Source: Gnetum montanum (Eukaryota > Streptophyta > Gnetopsida > Gnetales > Gnetaceae). Taken from it: a stretch of 64,000 nt of DNA. Below the pieces are notes generated by a model. That model worked only from the letters and a program-made list of their open reading frames with translations. It was not told the origin of the DNA and searched no databases. Made by a program: the position numbers and the translations under genes. Positions 35,781 through 46,639 of this stretch are shown here, piece by piece (the first letter of the stretch is position 1; the number at the start of each line of letters is the position of its first letter). The DNA lies in contig MNCI01027012.1 in NCBI GenBank assembly GCA_015680685.1, positions 62,001-126,000 on the forward strand, given 5' to 3'.

Positions 35781-35788
35781 TATTTATA
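35781..35788 (-). promoter_or_regulatory. TATA box of element G LTR
   Basis: The minus strand reads TATAAATA, downstream of the U3 repeat block; compare the TATA boxes at 49794 and 57797 in element H. Confidence 0.6.
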
Positions 35789-36159
35789 GTGCTAGGTTTA
35801 AAGTAAAATGCAGAGGAACTTCCACGTGGAAAAGGAGATGGTTGGGACTACACCATCACCCAACTACACTCTTTATTGAGGCTAGTAGTGCTATGCTCTA
35901 TTGTACTCTACTGAACTCTGTGAGGCTAAGAGACTATGACTATGCTACTAAGTGCATGTTCATGTGCTAAGAGGGCCACAATGTACCTAAAAAAATGCAA
36001 CGTTGGAGACTATTCTCTCCACTATCTTATGTGGGGTTAAGCATAGTTACAAATTTGGGGATAAAAGGAATATGAAGAAGATATAGTTTGCTAACTACAC
36101 TTATTCAAGATGAGTCAAAGCTAAGCTGAATTCCAATGCTACGTTGTGGAGGCCACTAG

Positions 36160-36640
36160 AGGCTATTTTGACTAACTATGCTTGACTATGCTCTAGACTA
36201 GTGGAGAGCATAGTCCCATACTTAGAAAAAAATTTTCAAAATATGACTATGTGTTTACTATGCTCTTCACTAGAAGTTGAATATGCTCCTAACTAAGGGT
36301 GAGTGTAGTCCTAGCACTTGTCAAAACTTGTGGAAATTGGCTTTTGGTTGACTACACTTGACTACACTCTGAGCTAGTGGAGAGCATAGTCTCAACACTT
36401 AGAAAAATCTGCAAAAACTGGGCCTTCATGCTAACTACACTCTCCATTGGAGGCTGACTATGTTCTGGGGTAGTGAAGAGCATAACCTCAGCACTTAGAG
36501 AAATTTGTAGTGGTTGGCTTAACACATAGAAAAAATTTTGAAGCTAGCCTTTGTATTGACTACGCTCTACATGAGGCTAACTATGCTCTAGGGCAGTGGA
36601 GAGCATAGTCTCAACACTTAGAAATTTTGCACCTAGGATG
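36160..36640. repeat. U3 tandem repeats of element G, about 85-120 bp units
   Basis: About five eroded units, each with a GAGAGCATAGTCTCAACACTTAGAAA-like phrase (near 36204, 36301, 36384, 36478, 36600) and a CTAACTACACTCT-like phrase. Element H has tandem repeats of unrelated sequence at the same U3 position. Confidence 0.75.
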
Positions 36641-36667
36641 CCAAAGTCCAAATTTGGTGGTGTTTCA

Positions 36668-36686
36668 TTGGTCCCTCCTTGTTGAC
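36668..36686 (-). other. Polypurine tract of element G
   Basis: The minus strand reads GTCAACAAGGAGGGACCAA directly before the LTR start TGAAACACC. Element H has GTCAACAAAGAGGGGCCAA at 56606-56624. Confidence 0.85.
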
Positions 36687-37860
36687 ATCTATAGGAATGG
36701 CTCGAGAGACATCAACAAAGAATGATAAAACACCACAACAGACCTAGCACCAACATCACTCTACAGTACATGATGGATGTTGCTACACCGTGCTCAAGTG
36801 TCATGAGTAGTGGTATGCTGGGAATAAAAAAAGTGTAGGTAATATGTTGGCAAGAAGAGGGAAGATGAGGTGTAAACAAGATATCATGATGTAGGATGTG
36901 GAGTCAGCATGGCTGATAGTAACCATGGCACCAAATTGGCTTGCCCCTAAAAATGTTGATCTCTTGTCGAAGTGCTCATGAGAGAGTCAATGTGGATTTT
37001 GGATTGGGCCAATTGTGAAATTGCAACACTGTTGGGTTATTTGGGGACATGCCCCTACCAATTGTTTTTACCTTTTTTCTTTTTTTCTATAGGGAGATCC
37101 TACTTTAATTTCTACACATTGCTAAATGCTAACTACAAGGTGCTTTCCATCAAGTGGTCTATATGCCACAAGATGGTTTTTGCTTTTATGCTTGCAAAAC
37201 TACACCGCATCTATAGGACAAGTTGTTCCTTCCTGGGATGACTTGTGTTACATCCACCTAGGCTTTGACTAGCCAAAAGAAGCTTTCCATAGGATGACTT
37301 ATGTTATGTTTTCCTTGGTTCTATGGTTTGACTTGAAGAGGCTGCCATGTGGTCATAGCACGTGTGCATTAGAGGGGTTTGCAATCTTGACTATGTGGGG
37401 CAATGTAAGAGTATCAAGACATAGGAATGGATGTAGGTAGGTTATAATACAGTAGTAGGGATGTGCACTCTTGAGTAGCTTAGCTAGTCCAATCATGTAC
37501 ATCAGAACAATGTGATGACTTACTGCTGTAATGAGATAAGTCTTTGCATGACCGCCCAAGGCTTCATCCTACAAACACAACTTGGAGAAGACAAGAAAAA
37601 AACACAGCACACAATGCAAATAAAATGCCAAGTGTGAATATTCTACAAGTACTCCAAAGACCAAACTAGTTACAAGTGCTCGAAAATCCAATAAAATGTC
37701 ACGGAACAATGATGTTGCAAGTGCTCCAAATCCTACACTGGTTGCAAGTGCTTCATTCTATGACTGTAGTATTCCTGCCCACATGGTGTAGAAAAGAGTG
37801 GGGTGAGGAGAGGAGTTAGATTTATACTCACTTTCTTGCTTGTAGAATTATGTGTGGCTG
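36687..37860. other. 3' untranslated region of element G, unique part
   Basis: No ORF with known motifs and no tandem structure seen; it aligns in position with 55445-56605 of element H. Confidence 0.5.
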
Positions 37861-38230
37861 ACCATGAACCCAGTTTAACATCGTGGTAGACTGTAGCCCT
37901 ACTAGTTTAAGGTCCTAGCAAACCATGGTGTGTTGGTTTATAGTCCCAGTAGACTACTGTGTGCTCGTTTAGCATCGTAGCAAATGAATGCTATGCTAGT
38001 TTAGCATCATAGAGAACATGTGTTGTGCCAATTTAGCATCATAGCAAATATGTTGTGCTAGTTTAGCGTCATAGCAAATGTGCCTAGATGAGCTACTATG
38101 CCAATTTAACATCGCAGTAGATGAATGGTATGGGTGACAATTCAATGTCATAGCAAATGAATGTTGTGCCAGTTTAACATCATAGCAAATGAATGTTGTG
38201 CCAGTTTAACATCATAGCAAAGGAATTCTT
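37861..38230. repeat. 3' tandem array of element G, first block
   Basis: Units of about 35-60 bp around TTTAGCATCATAGCAAATG with TGTTGTGCCAG between. The reverse complement (ATGTTAAACTGGCA) resembles the 38-bp unit of element H (ATGACTTAAAACTGATACCA). Confidence 0.75.
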
Positions 38231-38519
38231 ACCTTGTTGGATTAATGTGCAATGCTACACGCTAGGCATAGCATGACTTCATGTATGAATGGTTCACTAG
38301 ATTGGCAAACTCATTTCCATCTTGGTCAGCAAGCTTGAATGCTCCATTGTTGTAGGCCTTGGTGATCAAAGGCAAGAAGATTTACTCATGAATAGCCATG
38401 TCATGTTCTTATAAAATAAACCAAAAAAATGTCAAGCAACACCTATTTTAACAAAGCGAATATGTGAAAATGAAGAAAAAGCAATGCGATGAAATTTGCC
38501 TAAGTATGCATGTAGGCTA

Positions 38520-39460
38520 TTAAGGAAGGTAAACATGTTTGTGCTGGATTTAGGCCTTGGTAGGCCATGTGCATGCTAATTTTAGGTCATAGTAGACTAT
38601 GGATTACTAGTTTAGGACCATCTTGGGCTGCAACATTGCTAGTTTAAGGTCATAGTGGGCTGCATATTACAAGTTTAAGGCCATGGCGGGCTGCAACTTT
38701 GCCAATTTAAGGCCATGTTGGACCACATGTTACCAGTTTAAAGACATGGCAAGCCACAACATTGCTAGTTTAAGGCCATGTCAGGCTGCAATGTTGCCAA
38801 TTTAAGGCCATGGCAAGCCATGTGTTGCTAGTTTAAGGTCATGGCGGGTTACAACATTGCTAGTTTAAGGTCTTGGTGAGTTGCATGTTGCTAGTTTAAG
38901 GCCATGGTGGGCCACATGTTGCCAATTTAAGGCCATGGTAGGCTGCAATGTTGCTAGTTTCAGGCCATCGTAGGTCGCAATGTTGCTAGTTTAAGGGCAT
39001 AGCGAGCCATTTGTACTACTAGTTTAAGGCCATTTTGAGCTACACATCACCAGTTTAAGGCCATGGTGGGTCACATGTTTCTAGTTTAAGGCCATGGCAG
39101 GGCATGTGTTGCTAGTTTAAGGCCATGGAGGACCATGCATTACTAGTGTAAGGTCATGGCAAGCCATCTATTGCTAATTTAAGGTCATTTCGGGCCACAG
39201 TGATCAGATTGCTAGGTTACATCCATAGCAAGACGATTAAAAGTGATAGTTTTAGGCCATTCCAAGTCATAGAAATAGTTTAAGGCCATTCTAATCCTTG
39301 TCAGTACAATTAAGGGGGGGTGGTTTAAGGTCATTTTGGGCCATTGTAAGGGGATTTGAGAATGGTAGTTTTAGGCCATTCTGCTATGTGTGTTGCCCGT
39401 TTAAGGCCATGGTAGGCCATACATCACCAGTTTAAGGCCATGGCAGGCCATCTATTGCTA
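38520..39460. repeat. 3' tandem array of element G, second block
   Basis: Roughly 25 units of about 36-37 bp around AGTTTAAGGCCATGGCGGGCC and ATGTTGCT, a sequence variant of the first block. Non-coding, between the protease and the 3' LTR. Confidence 0.85.
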
Positions 39461-39699
39461 CCTCTTATTTTTTTAATTTTATTTTTTATTATTTTTATGC
39501 ATTTTAATGTTTTTTTATGCATGAAAGAAAATGCATTAAAGCAACAATGGTAGAAATGTAAAATAAGTTATTGAATGCGTAGGTGATGTAGATGGTAAGC
39601 TAAGCAATTAAAATAAATGCAAATAATATGATACAATGCTAATTTAGGGTGTGGTGAAGTGAATAGCAAGTAGGTTCCTAGCATGCCTTGAAACTAAGG

Positions 39700-42600
39700 A
39701 GGCACCTTAGTCATGCAGTTTCTTCCTAACTAGTGGATGTAGGATGTAGATTGTACTATTTAGTAGTTTTATTAAGCCTCTCTTGCTATATTGAAGTGAA
39801 ATTTTGCCCACAAGGCATCCTCCAGGAGGTTAGTAACTTCTACCACCTCTTTAGGTGTGTTAGCCTTATGTGTTTCATTGTCTGCCGAAGGTGTGTCATC
39901 AGGGAATTCAACCTTCAACCCTTGATCCATGTCTATGTTGTTAATAGCCAGAAGGGCAACATTATCACCATGGATGATAACTTTACCACCTTCATATAGA
40001 AGGTGAATTTCTTGATGAATCAGGAGGAGATGGCCCATAGCGAGGCCAACCAAGGCCTATCTAATATTAGGTTAAATCTTGGCATCTCCTCTATGATGAT
40101 GAATATAGTGGTGGTGGAGAATTGCTTCCTTACCATGAAGGCTATTGTGATGATACCTTAAAAGGACTTTAGGCATGTGGTTTTCATTGGCTTGATTTGG
40201 TTCATAAGCCCTAACTTATCAATGATGGTGTATGGGATAACATTTGTTATTGTCTCATCGTCAATGTGCACCCTCTGAATCTTGCATTGCCTAACACATA
40301 TGGTGATAAACATCGGGGCCGTTATGACCTCACCCTTCTTAGGGTCAACCTTAATTACCTCATCATGAAACATGAGGCATGTGGAGCTTGATTCTTGCAA
40401 TGCATGAGGCAACATCACAATGTGGATGGAGTTCTCATCTACAGGGATTTCCTTCATGACAGGAATGAAGGTCAACATCAACACTAGTGCTTCGCGGTGG
40501 GTAGATGAGATCATAATTAGGTCATAAAGGCTCAATGTTGTATTCTTCTGCTTGAGTGCTTTCTTAACATGGGCTAATGCATCCACAAATTCTTTTCCAT
40601 TAGTTGTAGTTTTACTAGCTTTGACCTCTTCCATACATCCTAAAAGATGGATTTTGTGGGGAGGTAACTTGGGATTTGTTGGCTTAGCTTATGTAAGGGC
40701 TTCAGTACTTGGTTTTGATTTGCTAGTGGTGGCCTCTTTAGTTGTTTTTCCCATGGGGATCATAGAAAGAGGGACTAGTTTTGGTACACAAAGTACTCTT
40801 TACTCTTGATGTTGCCTAATCATCCTATCTACAAGACACTCATTAGGTCTCCTAGGTTTCCACCTAGAGGATCTATTAATGTTGCGATAAGGATTAACCC
40901 ATGGATAGGAAGGGACTAATGCATTGCCCGCTACTAAACTCTAGGTAGGTGAGGAGTCAACATGTTGTGACACCTTGACAACAAAGGGTGGTTGAACTAT
41001 TATTGTTGTGACATGTTGTGGGACCCTAACCATGAAGGGAATTGTAGGTGCTTTTGGTGACACTCTAATGATCAAAGGGGGCCTTGAACCTGTAAGGGCT
41101 AAGGGGGCCCTTGGGCTACCAAAGTGCACCTGAACCATGAATGGCTGCTACTCTAATTCTAGGTTTTCATCGATGTTGATAGCATTTATGACATAACCTA
41201 CATCATCTGCATTCAAAGGGTCCTTATACACCCTCATAGATTGGTTCGTAGGCCTAACTGGGTTAGTAGCATCAAGTGCCAACTCACCTCTATCAACCAT
41301 TCTTTGGAAGTCATCCTGTAGGGCTATGCAAAAATCAATGTTATGACTAGGTAGCTGGTGGTAGTGGTAGAACCGATCCAGCCTAAAGTGTTTTGGGACC
41401 AAGGGCTTATTTGGTGCTGCTAACACAGGATTCCTTAGGATCTCGCAATATCTATGATATCTTTTGTGACCATCTTTAAATATCTTCTTGTGCTAGATAC
41501 GTCCAACCTTCAATAATTGGTCTTATAATTCTAAAGGTTTTAATGGCAATGGGATGTACTTGAAGTGATACTTATGCTCAAAGATAGATCTTGAATAGGC
41601 TTGTGCTATACCCAATGATGATGTGGGCTAGTTAGTTGTCACAGTGCTAGGGTTAGAAGTTTTGTTGTTGGCTGAAGCCTTGGGTGGCTTGGTCATTCAC
41701 CTTGGGTTGGTTGTTTTAGCCTCTTTGGCCATAGTTTCCATGGTTGCATTCGGCTTTCCTTTATCCTTGTCATTCCTCACATGCAAGTTTTTGTAGGCCA
41801 CATAGGTTGGGTCCTTACTAGCTTTAGCTACATCTTGTATGCTCTTTATCTAGGCAAAGGCTTGGCTTAGAGATTGTGGGGCCAAGTAGTATAGTTTTAA
41901 CTTGATGAAGTCATTAAATGCAACCTTACAGATGGCTAGGAGGTGTGTCTTGGCTATTGGCTCTCAAATTTCATTCAATGAGGCACTCTAGCATTGGATG
42001 AATTTTTGTACAAGCTCTAGGTGGTCTTGCTTGATTTTTGTCAATTGGTCTAGGGTAGTTTCAGGCTTTAAGTTGTACTTGAAGCACATCACAAACTAGC
42101 TCAGAAGATCCTCCAAAGAGGAGATAGAGCCCCTAGGTAATGCATGGCACTAGTCTAGCACCTTTCTAATGAGTGAAATGGAAAAAACACATATGATTGC
42201 ATGTGGCCATGCTTGCAGTAGTAGGCACTCAAACTTGGACATCACCAAATGTCTGTTGGGGTTCTCTTCACCATTGTACTTGGTGAATTGGGGTGATGGG
42301 ATTCCAATTGGCAAAGTTAATGGTGGGACAATGGGACTTATAAGGTCATCTTAGTAGAAGTCCACTACTTTAATTATTTGAGAGGAGGAAGCCTTGAGCC
42401 ACTTCACCTCTTCTATCAAGGTTTGGATTAGTTGGAATGCCTAATCCAAGTTTTGGAATGTTGCAATGAGCTACAGTGGTTGTGCTACCCATTGTGCTAG
42501 TTGCATGGTCCATGACCTAGTTGTAGCTGGTGGGACCACACAAGGTGCTTGTTACATTGGTTGTGTTATGGGCACAATGACTGGGGAAAGCCAAACATGT

Positions 42601-43268
42601 GTGAATTAGACCACTACTGAGGATGCCAATGAAACAGGTAAGACGTAAGGTGCATGAGTCACTTGGGGCTGGGAGACATGCACTGTGTGAATTTAAGGTT
42701 GAGCTAGCATGATTGCTACTAGTAGAGATGAATAGTCAAGTTGCAACAATGCCACAAAGGGCAAGTTAACATGAGGTACTACATTGTGATTTGTATGTTC
42801 CATCTAGTACATCACTATTACAAGCGTTGACCTAGAAGGTGACACCAAGGCTATGACTATCTCAAGAAAGATAGGTGAATGAAACTATGGGAGGAACAGA
42901 CCAAGGATCATCTACTAGAAGATAGTGTGGAAGGAGTCCTCATGCTTAGAATGAGCTTTGAACTCATCCTCCTCCCCATGTAGGGGCTCCTTGTAGTCTA
43001 TTCTCAATTCTCACTCATTTTTTCAAATGAGCTAGGCAAGTATCCAATGGTAGGATTCCGTGAGTGGGATGAAGTTGACTAAGGAGGAGATATACTTCCA
43101 TCCATTTTAATGAATATGCTCATAGCCTTATTTGGCTTCCTTGTCCAAGAAGTCTATGAATAGGCCTACTTGGATCCTTACACAGATAAAGTTATATTAT
43201 TTATCGTTTAGTGCAGTATACTTGGGGTCTTGACCACAAAGCCTAAGGGATTGCCTTGGCTTTGCCAT
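39700..43268 (-). pseudogene. gag-protease polyprotein of element G
   Basis: The start at 43268 (MAKPRQ, then SLRLCGQ) aligns with H, whose ORF has SLRLQGK nearby. Downstream are YNFICVRIQ and eroded capsid. At 41426-41148 lies a knuckle-like FYHYHQLPSHNIDFCIALQDDF with one Cys replaced. At 41138-40941 are repeats of a PFVVKV-type motif, and at 40634-40158 the linker and protease start. The protease site reads VHIDDETITNV where an active enzyme needs Asp-Ser/Thr-Gly, so it is dead. The tail (40053-39772) includes HQEIHLLYEGGKVIIHGDN. Several frameshifts and stops. Better read in the near-identical plan of element H. Confidence 0.8.
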
Positions 43269-43800
43269 AGTAAGACTAGTGGGGTTGTCAAGCTTGGTTT
43301 CTTATTAGGTTGGAAAGATAGCGAGTGTGCTCAGGACTAATGTTGAAGGTTGTCCAAAACTCATGCGTGCAGATTAATTTGCAAGAGGATATTGCAAAGG
43401 TTTCTAGTTGTGAAAAATGGCTAACTTTGCTAGTTGCAGAAAATGGCTTAACTTTGGTAACTGCAAAAAATGGCAACCTCTAGAGACTACAATCTACACT
43501 GAGAGCTAACTACACTCTCTAACATTGAGTGCTAATTATGCTCTCTATTGAGAGTACCTAGAATTTGGCTAACTGTGGGAATGTTTGTTACTATGCAGGG
43601 TTCCAAAAGAACCAAATACAAAGTCCAATCTACAACAAACAGTTAGTAGATGACACCTATGCTACCCTAAGATCTAACTGCTACTATGCATGCAACAAGT
43701 CCATAGGGGTGTCATGGTCTATGCTAGCCTAAAGCTAGTAATGGTGATGTAAAGACAACATGAGACAACTGCAATGGAGTCTAAAGAGGAAAATGATTCA

Positions 43801-43819
43801 GGTCCTCCTTCTAACACCA
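43801..43819 (-). other. Primer-binding site of element G, tRNA not identified
   Basis: The minus strand reads TGGTGTTAGAAGGAGGACC just inside the LTR, after GTTTT. Element H has TGATGCTAGAAGGAGGGTC in the same place. The TGG start is normal for a tRNA primer site, but I do not recognise the tRNA. Confidence 0.7.
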
Positions 43820-43824
43820 AAAAC

Positions 43825-44140
43825 TATAATGATCAAAAACATCAATGGCTAAAACACCAAGGTCAATAGGTGCACAACCTAACCTTGAATCTACACAAGG
43901 GCCTGCTAGAGGTGGAGATGGAATGCCTTGAATGATCTTGTCAATCGAACAAGGACTTACCAGATGTAACCAACGTGTAGCATGATTAGCTACAATGCTA
44001 ATGCGAAATGCTGCTAAGTGTTCACGTAGTGTCAAGGATGTCACTAATGTCAATGGGATCAAGCGTAGTCAGGATTCTTGGTGAGAAATGAAGGTGTCAA
44101 CACATGGGATATACTACCCAAGCATGGCTATGCATTAAAC
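43825..44140 (-). repeat. Truncated 5' LTR of element G
   Basis: Aligns with 35016 to about 35330 of the full LTR (shared GTGTAGTCAGGA and AATGAAGGTGTCAACA phrases), then stops at about 44140 where LTR E begins. Confidence 0.8.
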
Positions 44141-44583
44141 ATTAAGCATTGTTGGGTTACCAAGTACTATATGTATGCTCAAAGTGGTCATGCTCGTGTT
44201 CATTAATAACTAGAAATAAATTTCTTAATTCAAATGCATTAAAGTAAAGAGCAAGAAAGTAAAATGCATTAAAGAAAATACTAATCTATTCTCAGTGCTA
44301 TAATGATTGTCAAAAGAGTTCATCTTATTCCCATCACATTGCTGCACTCAAGTACATCAATGCTCAAACAAAGAACCATACACACTTAGACTCCTTATGT
44401 GGACACTCAAAAAATATTTGAACTCTAAGGAAAAGAAATGGAAAGATCTTCGCTACTCTAACTAAGAATGACCAAAAATTTATTGTGAAAATTAGAGCCT
44501 AGGCATGGTATTTATAGACTTGGGGTATACACCCTAATGTCATGCATGTAATGTCATGATCGATGTAAAAAACATATTCATCA
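44141..44583 (-). repeat. LTR E (truncated 3' LTR of element E-F)
   Basis: U3 half only. It aligns with about 62137-62598 of LTR F (TTACCAAGTACTATATG and AATTCAAATGCAT phrases) and ends ATTCATCA. The R-U5 part is gone at the junction with element G. TATA at 44516-44509. Confidence 0.85.
44509..44516 (-). promoter_or_regulatory. TATA box of LTR E
   Basis: The minus strand reads TATAAATA, matched at 62512-62505 in LTR F. Confidence 0.6.
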
Positions 44584-44600
44584 TACCCCCACGACTAAAC
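44584..44600 (-). other. Polypurine tract of element E-F
   Basis: The minus strand ends GTCGTGGGGGTA against the LTR start; nearly the same as in element B (8483-8500). Confidence 0.75.
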
Positions 44601-46639
44601 GAAAACTCATCCTCGAGTAAAGAAGAGGAGAAACAAGTTTTTTACAACACATATTGGGTAAGTATGGGATTATTTACTAACATTACAAATTGACTTAGAT
44701 AAAATAGATAGACTCTGAGTGCCCAAGTGTACAAAATTACAATTTTTACAAAATTGGGTATTCACATTAAGAGAAGTGAACACCTTGGATAACACTGATA
44801 TCCAACACCTCTTGGTAGTAAAATAATGAGAGAGAAGAGTTCCTACAATCATGAATGGTCCTCATTGTGTGGTCCTACTGCATGATCCTTGGTGAAGATA
44901 GTCCTGCTTCCAGTCCATACTTTCCACTATAATCATGATAGAATCATCAATTAGTATGTAATGTGTATAACATAATTATTAAATGCCTTGTCTCATCGAT
45001 GGTTACACTCAGCTACATCATGATTATGGTTGATTGGTTCCTTGAGTACTATTAGTGGGAAGGCTAGTAGATAGGGTCAATTAAATTAAGCAATCCATTA
45101 AATTTGAAAAAGTTCAATACAAGGAAATATCTAAAGAGGGTATAAGAATTTGCAACAATAAACAAGAAAGTTTACTAAAAACTATGGTGAAGATGTGAAA
45201 AATTGGATGCCATTGATAGGATAGACAAAAGAATTTGATTGTAAAAGGTATCTAAGGGTAAAGAACTTAACTAACCCAACCAAAAGATATGCAAGTGGGT
45301 CCTTCCCAAAGCAAGCATAGGCTTTTTATGCCCTTGCATAGCTTCAAACCAAAGAGTTTGTGGGCTTTGTAGATGATTAATGGTTACAGAAGGTCAAGTA
45401 CAAAAACCTGAAAGAAACTAAGAATCCCAACACATCAAACCAAAACATGAAACTGGTAGTGAGGTGAGCTATGGAAAGCATATATGGATGAGAGAGAGAG
45501 TGGAATGGAGTTCCTAATTAAGGTCACATGAAGCCCTTATGGAACTTGTGGTTAAATGATTTGATAGGGCCCATCCTTAGTCTAGACCAAAACCAACCAT
45601 GTTTAGTGACTTCGCATCATCATTCTAAGACCAATCCATCCCTTAAGACATAAGAGTGCTCCCACAAAGCAACCATTGTTCCTTATTAGAGAAGTAGGAA
45701 GTGAGGAAGGCCCTTAGTTAGAGGGGACTAGTTCCATAATTAGTGCTTTTAACCCATTTATTCTATCTAAGGGGTGTGCTTTGAATTTCCATTATTTGTT
45801 TTTTATTTTATTTTATTTTTGAAATGAAAACCACACCATGCAAAGAAACATACATTTATTTTAACCAAGGAGTGTGCTTTGAGTCCTCATTATTTTTTTT
45901 TCTAATGAGAACCACACCATCCAAGGACACATGCATTTATTTTGTCCAAGTGGTGTGCTTTGAATTCTCATCATTTTTTTCTGATAAAAACCACACCATG
46001 CAAGGACTTATTCAACTTCCTTTTATTGGATGGCACAGAATAGTAAGAAGTTCATGAAAACACAAATGCACCCAGGTAAATAGAAAAACAAAAAGAATAT
46101 TGAATCTCCTTGAAGCCACACCCTATTCAACCCTTTAAATCCTTTTCAATTCCAAAAACTACCAAATTCACAAATTTATTGAAGTTTTATTAATGAAAAA
46201 GGAACTGCACATTTCCAAAATAAGGAAAACCATAGAGCTTGTGGATGGGTGGGTGTTGTGGACTCACTACCTATTGCATGAAAAAGAAACCATGTCCTAA
46301 TCATCTGTAACAAAATTTAGAGCCAAAAATTAGACACCAATAATCAAATAAAAAAATAGCTCATACCACCATCAAGTAACGCATTACCAATGTACCTGGC
46401 ACTTATTAATAAAATGTTAGAAAATCACACCAAAAATAAAACAAAAGAACATATAAAATAAATTGTAAAATGTTCAAGAAATATAAAATGTACTAACGAT
46501 TGTGTAAAGAAAAAAATTAGAAAAGATTAATAACATGAAAAAAAAAGATGTAAAATAAAGAATGTGTAAAACAAAAATGTTGAAAAACTAAGGAGCCACT
46601 TGTATGATTAACATGGTTGGCCATCTCCCCCATGACTAA
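44601..46639. other. 3' non-coding spacer of element E-F
   Basis: No gene seen. Blocks near 45290-45350 and 45480-45660 match the spacer of copies A and B. The roughly 830-bp second ORF found in A and B before the LTR is absent here. Confidence 0.65.
45773..46005. repeat. Three tandem units of about 80-100 bp
   Basis: GTGTGCTTTGA opens each unit (45773, 45872, 45953) and AAACCACACCATGCAAGGA-like sequence recurs within each. Non-coding, in the 3' spacer of E-F. Confidence 0.8.

Larger units (their letters stand above)
35016..36667 (-). repeat. LTR of element G (3' LTR)
   Basis: 1652 bp; on the minus strand it begins TGAAACACC, like the LTR of element H, and ends TTATA beside the left flank. 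It holds a GA-rich run at 35381-35413, a TATA box at 35788-35781, and U3 tandem repeats at 36160-36640. Confidence 0.85.
35016..44140 (-). mobile_element. Tat-like gag-protease element G, 5' LTR truncated
   Basis: Minus-strand element: 3' LTR 35016-36667, polypurine tract, tandem-array 3' region, gag-protease pseudogene (43268 to about 39700), leader, primer site 43819-43801, and only the first 316 bp of the 5' LTR (43825-44140). Homologous to plus-strand element H in ORF, primer site, polypurine tract and overall plan. No reverse transcriptase, RNase H or integrase remnant seen, so the family is non-autonomous. Confidence 0.85.
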
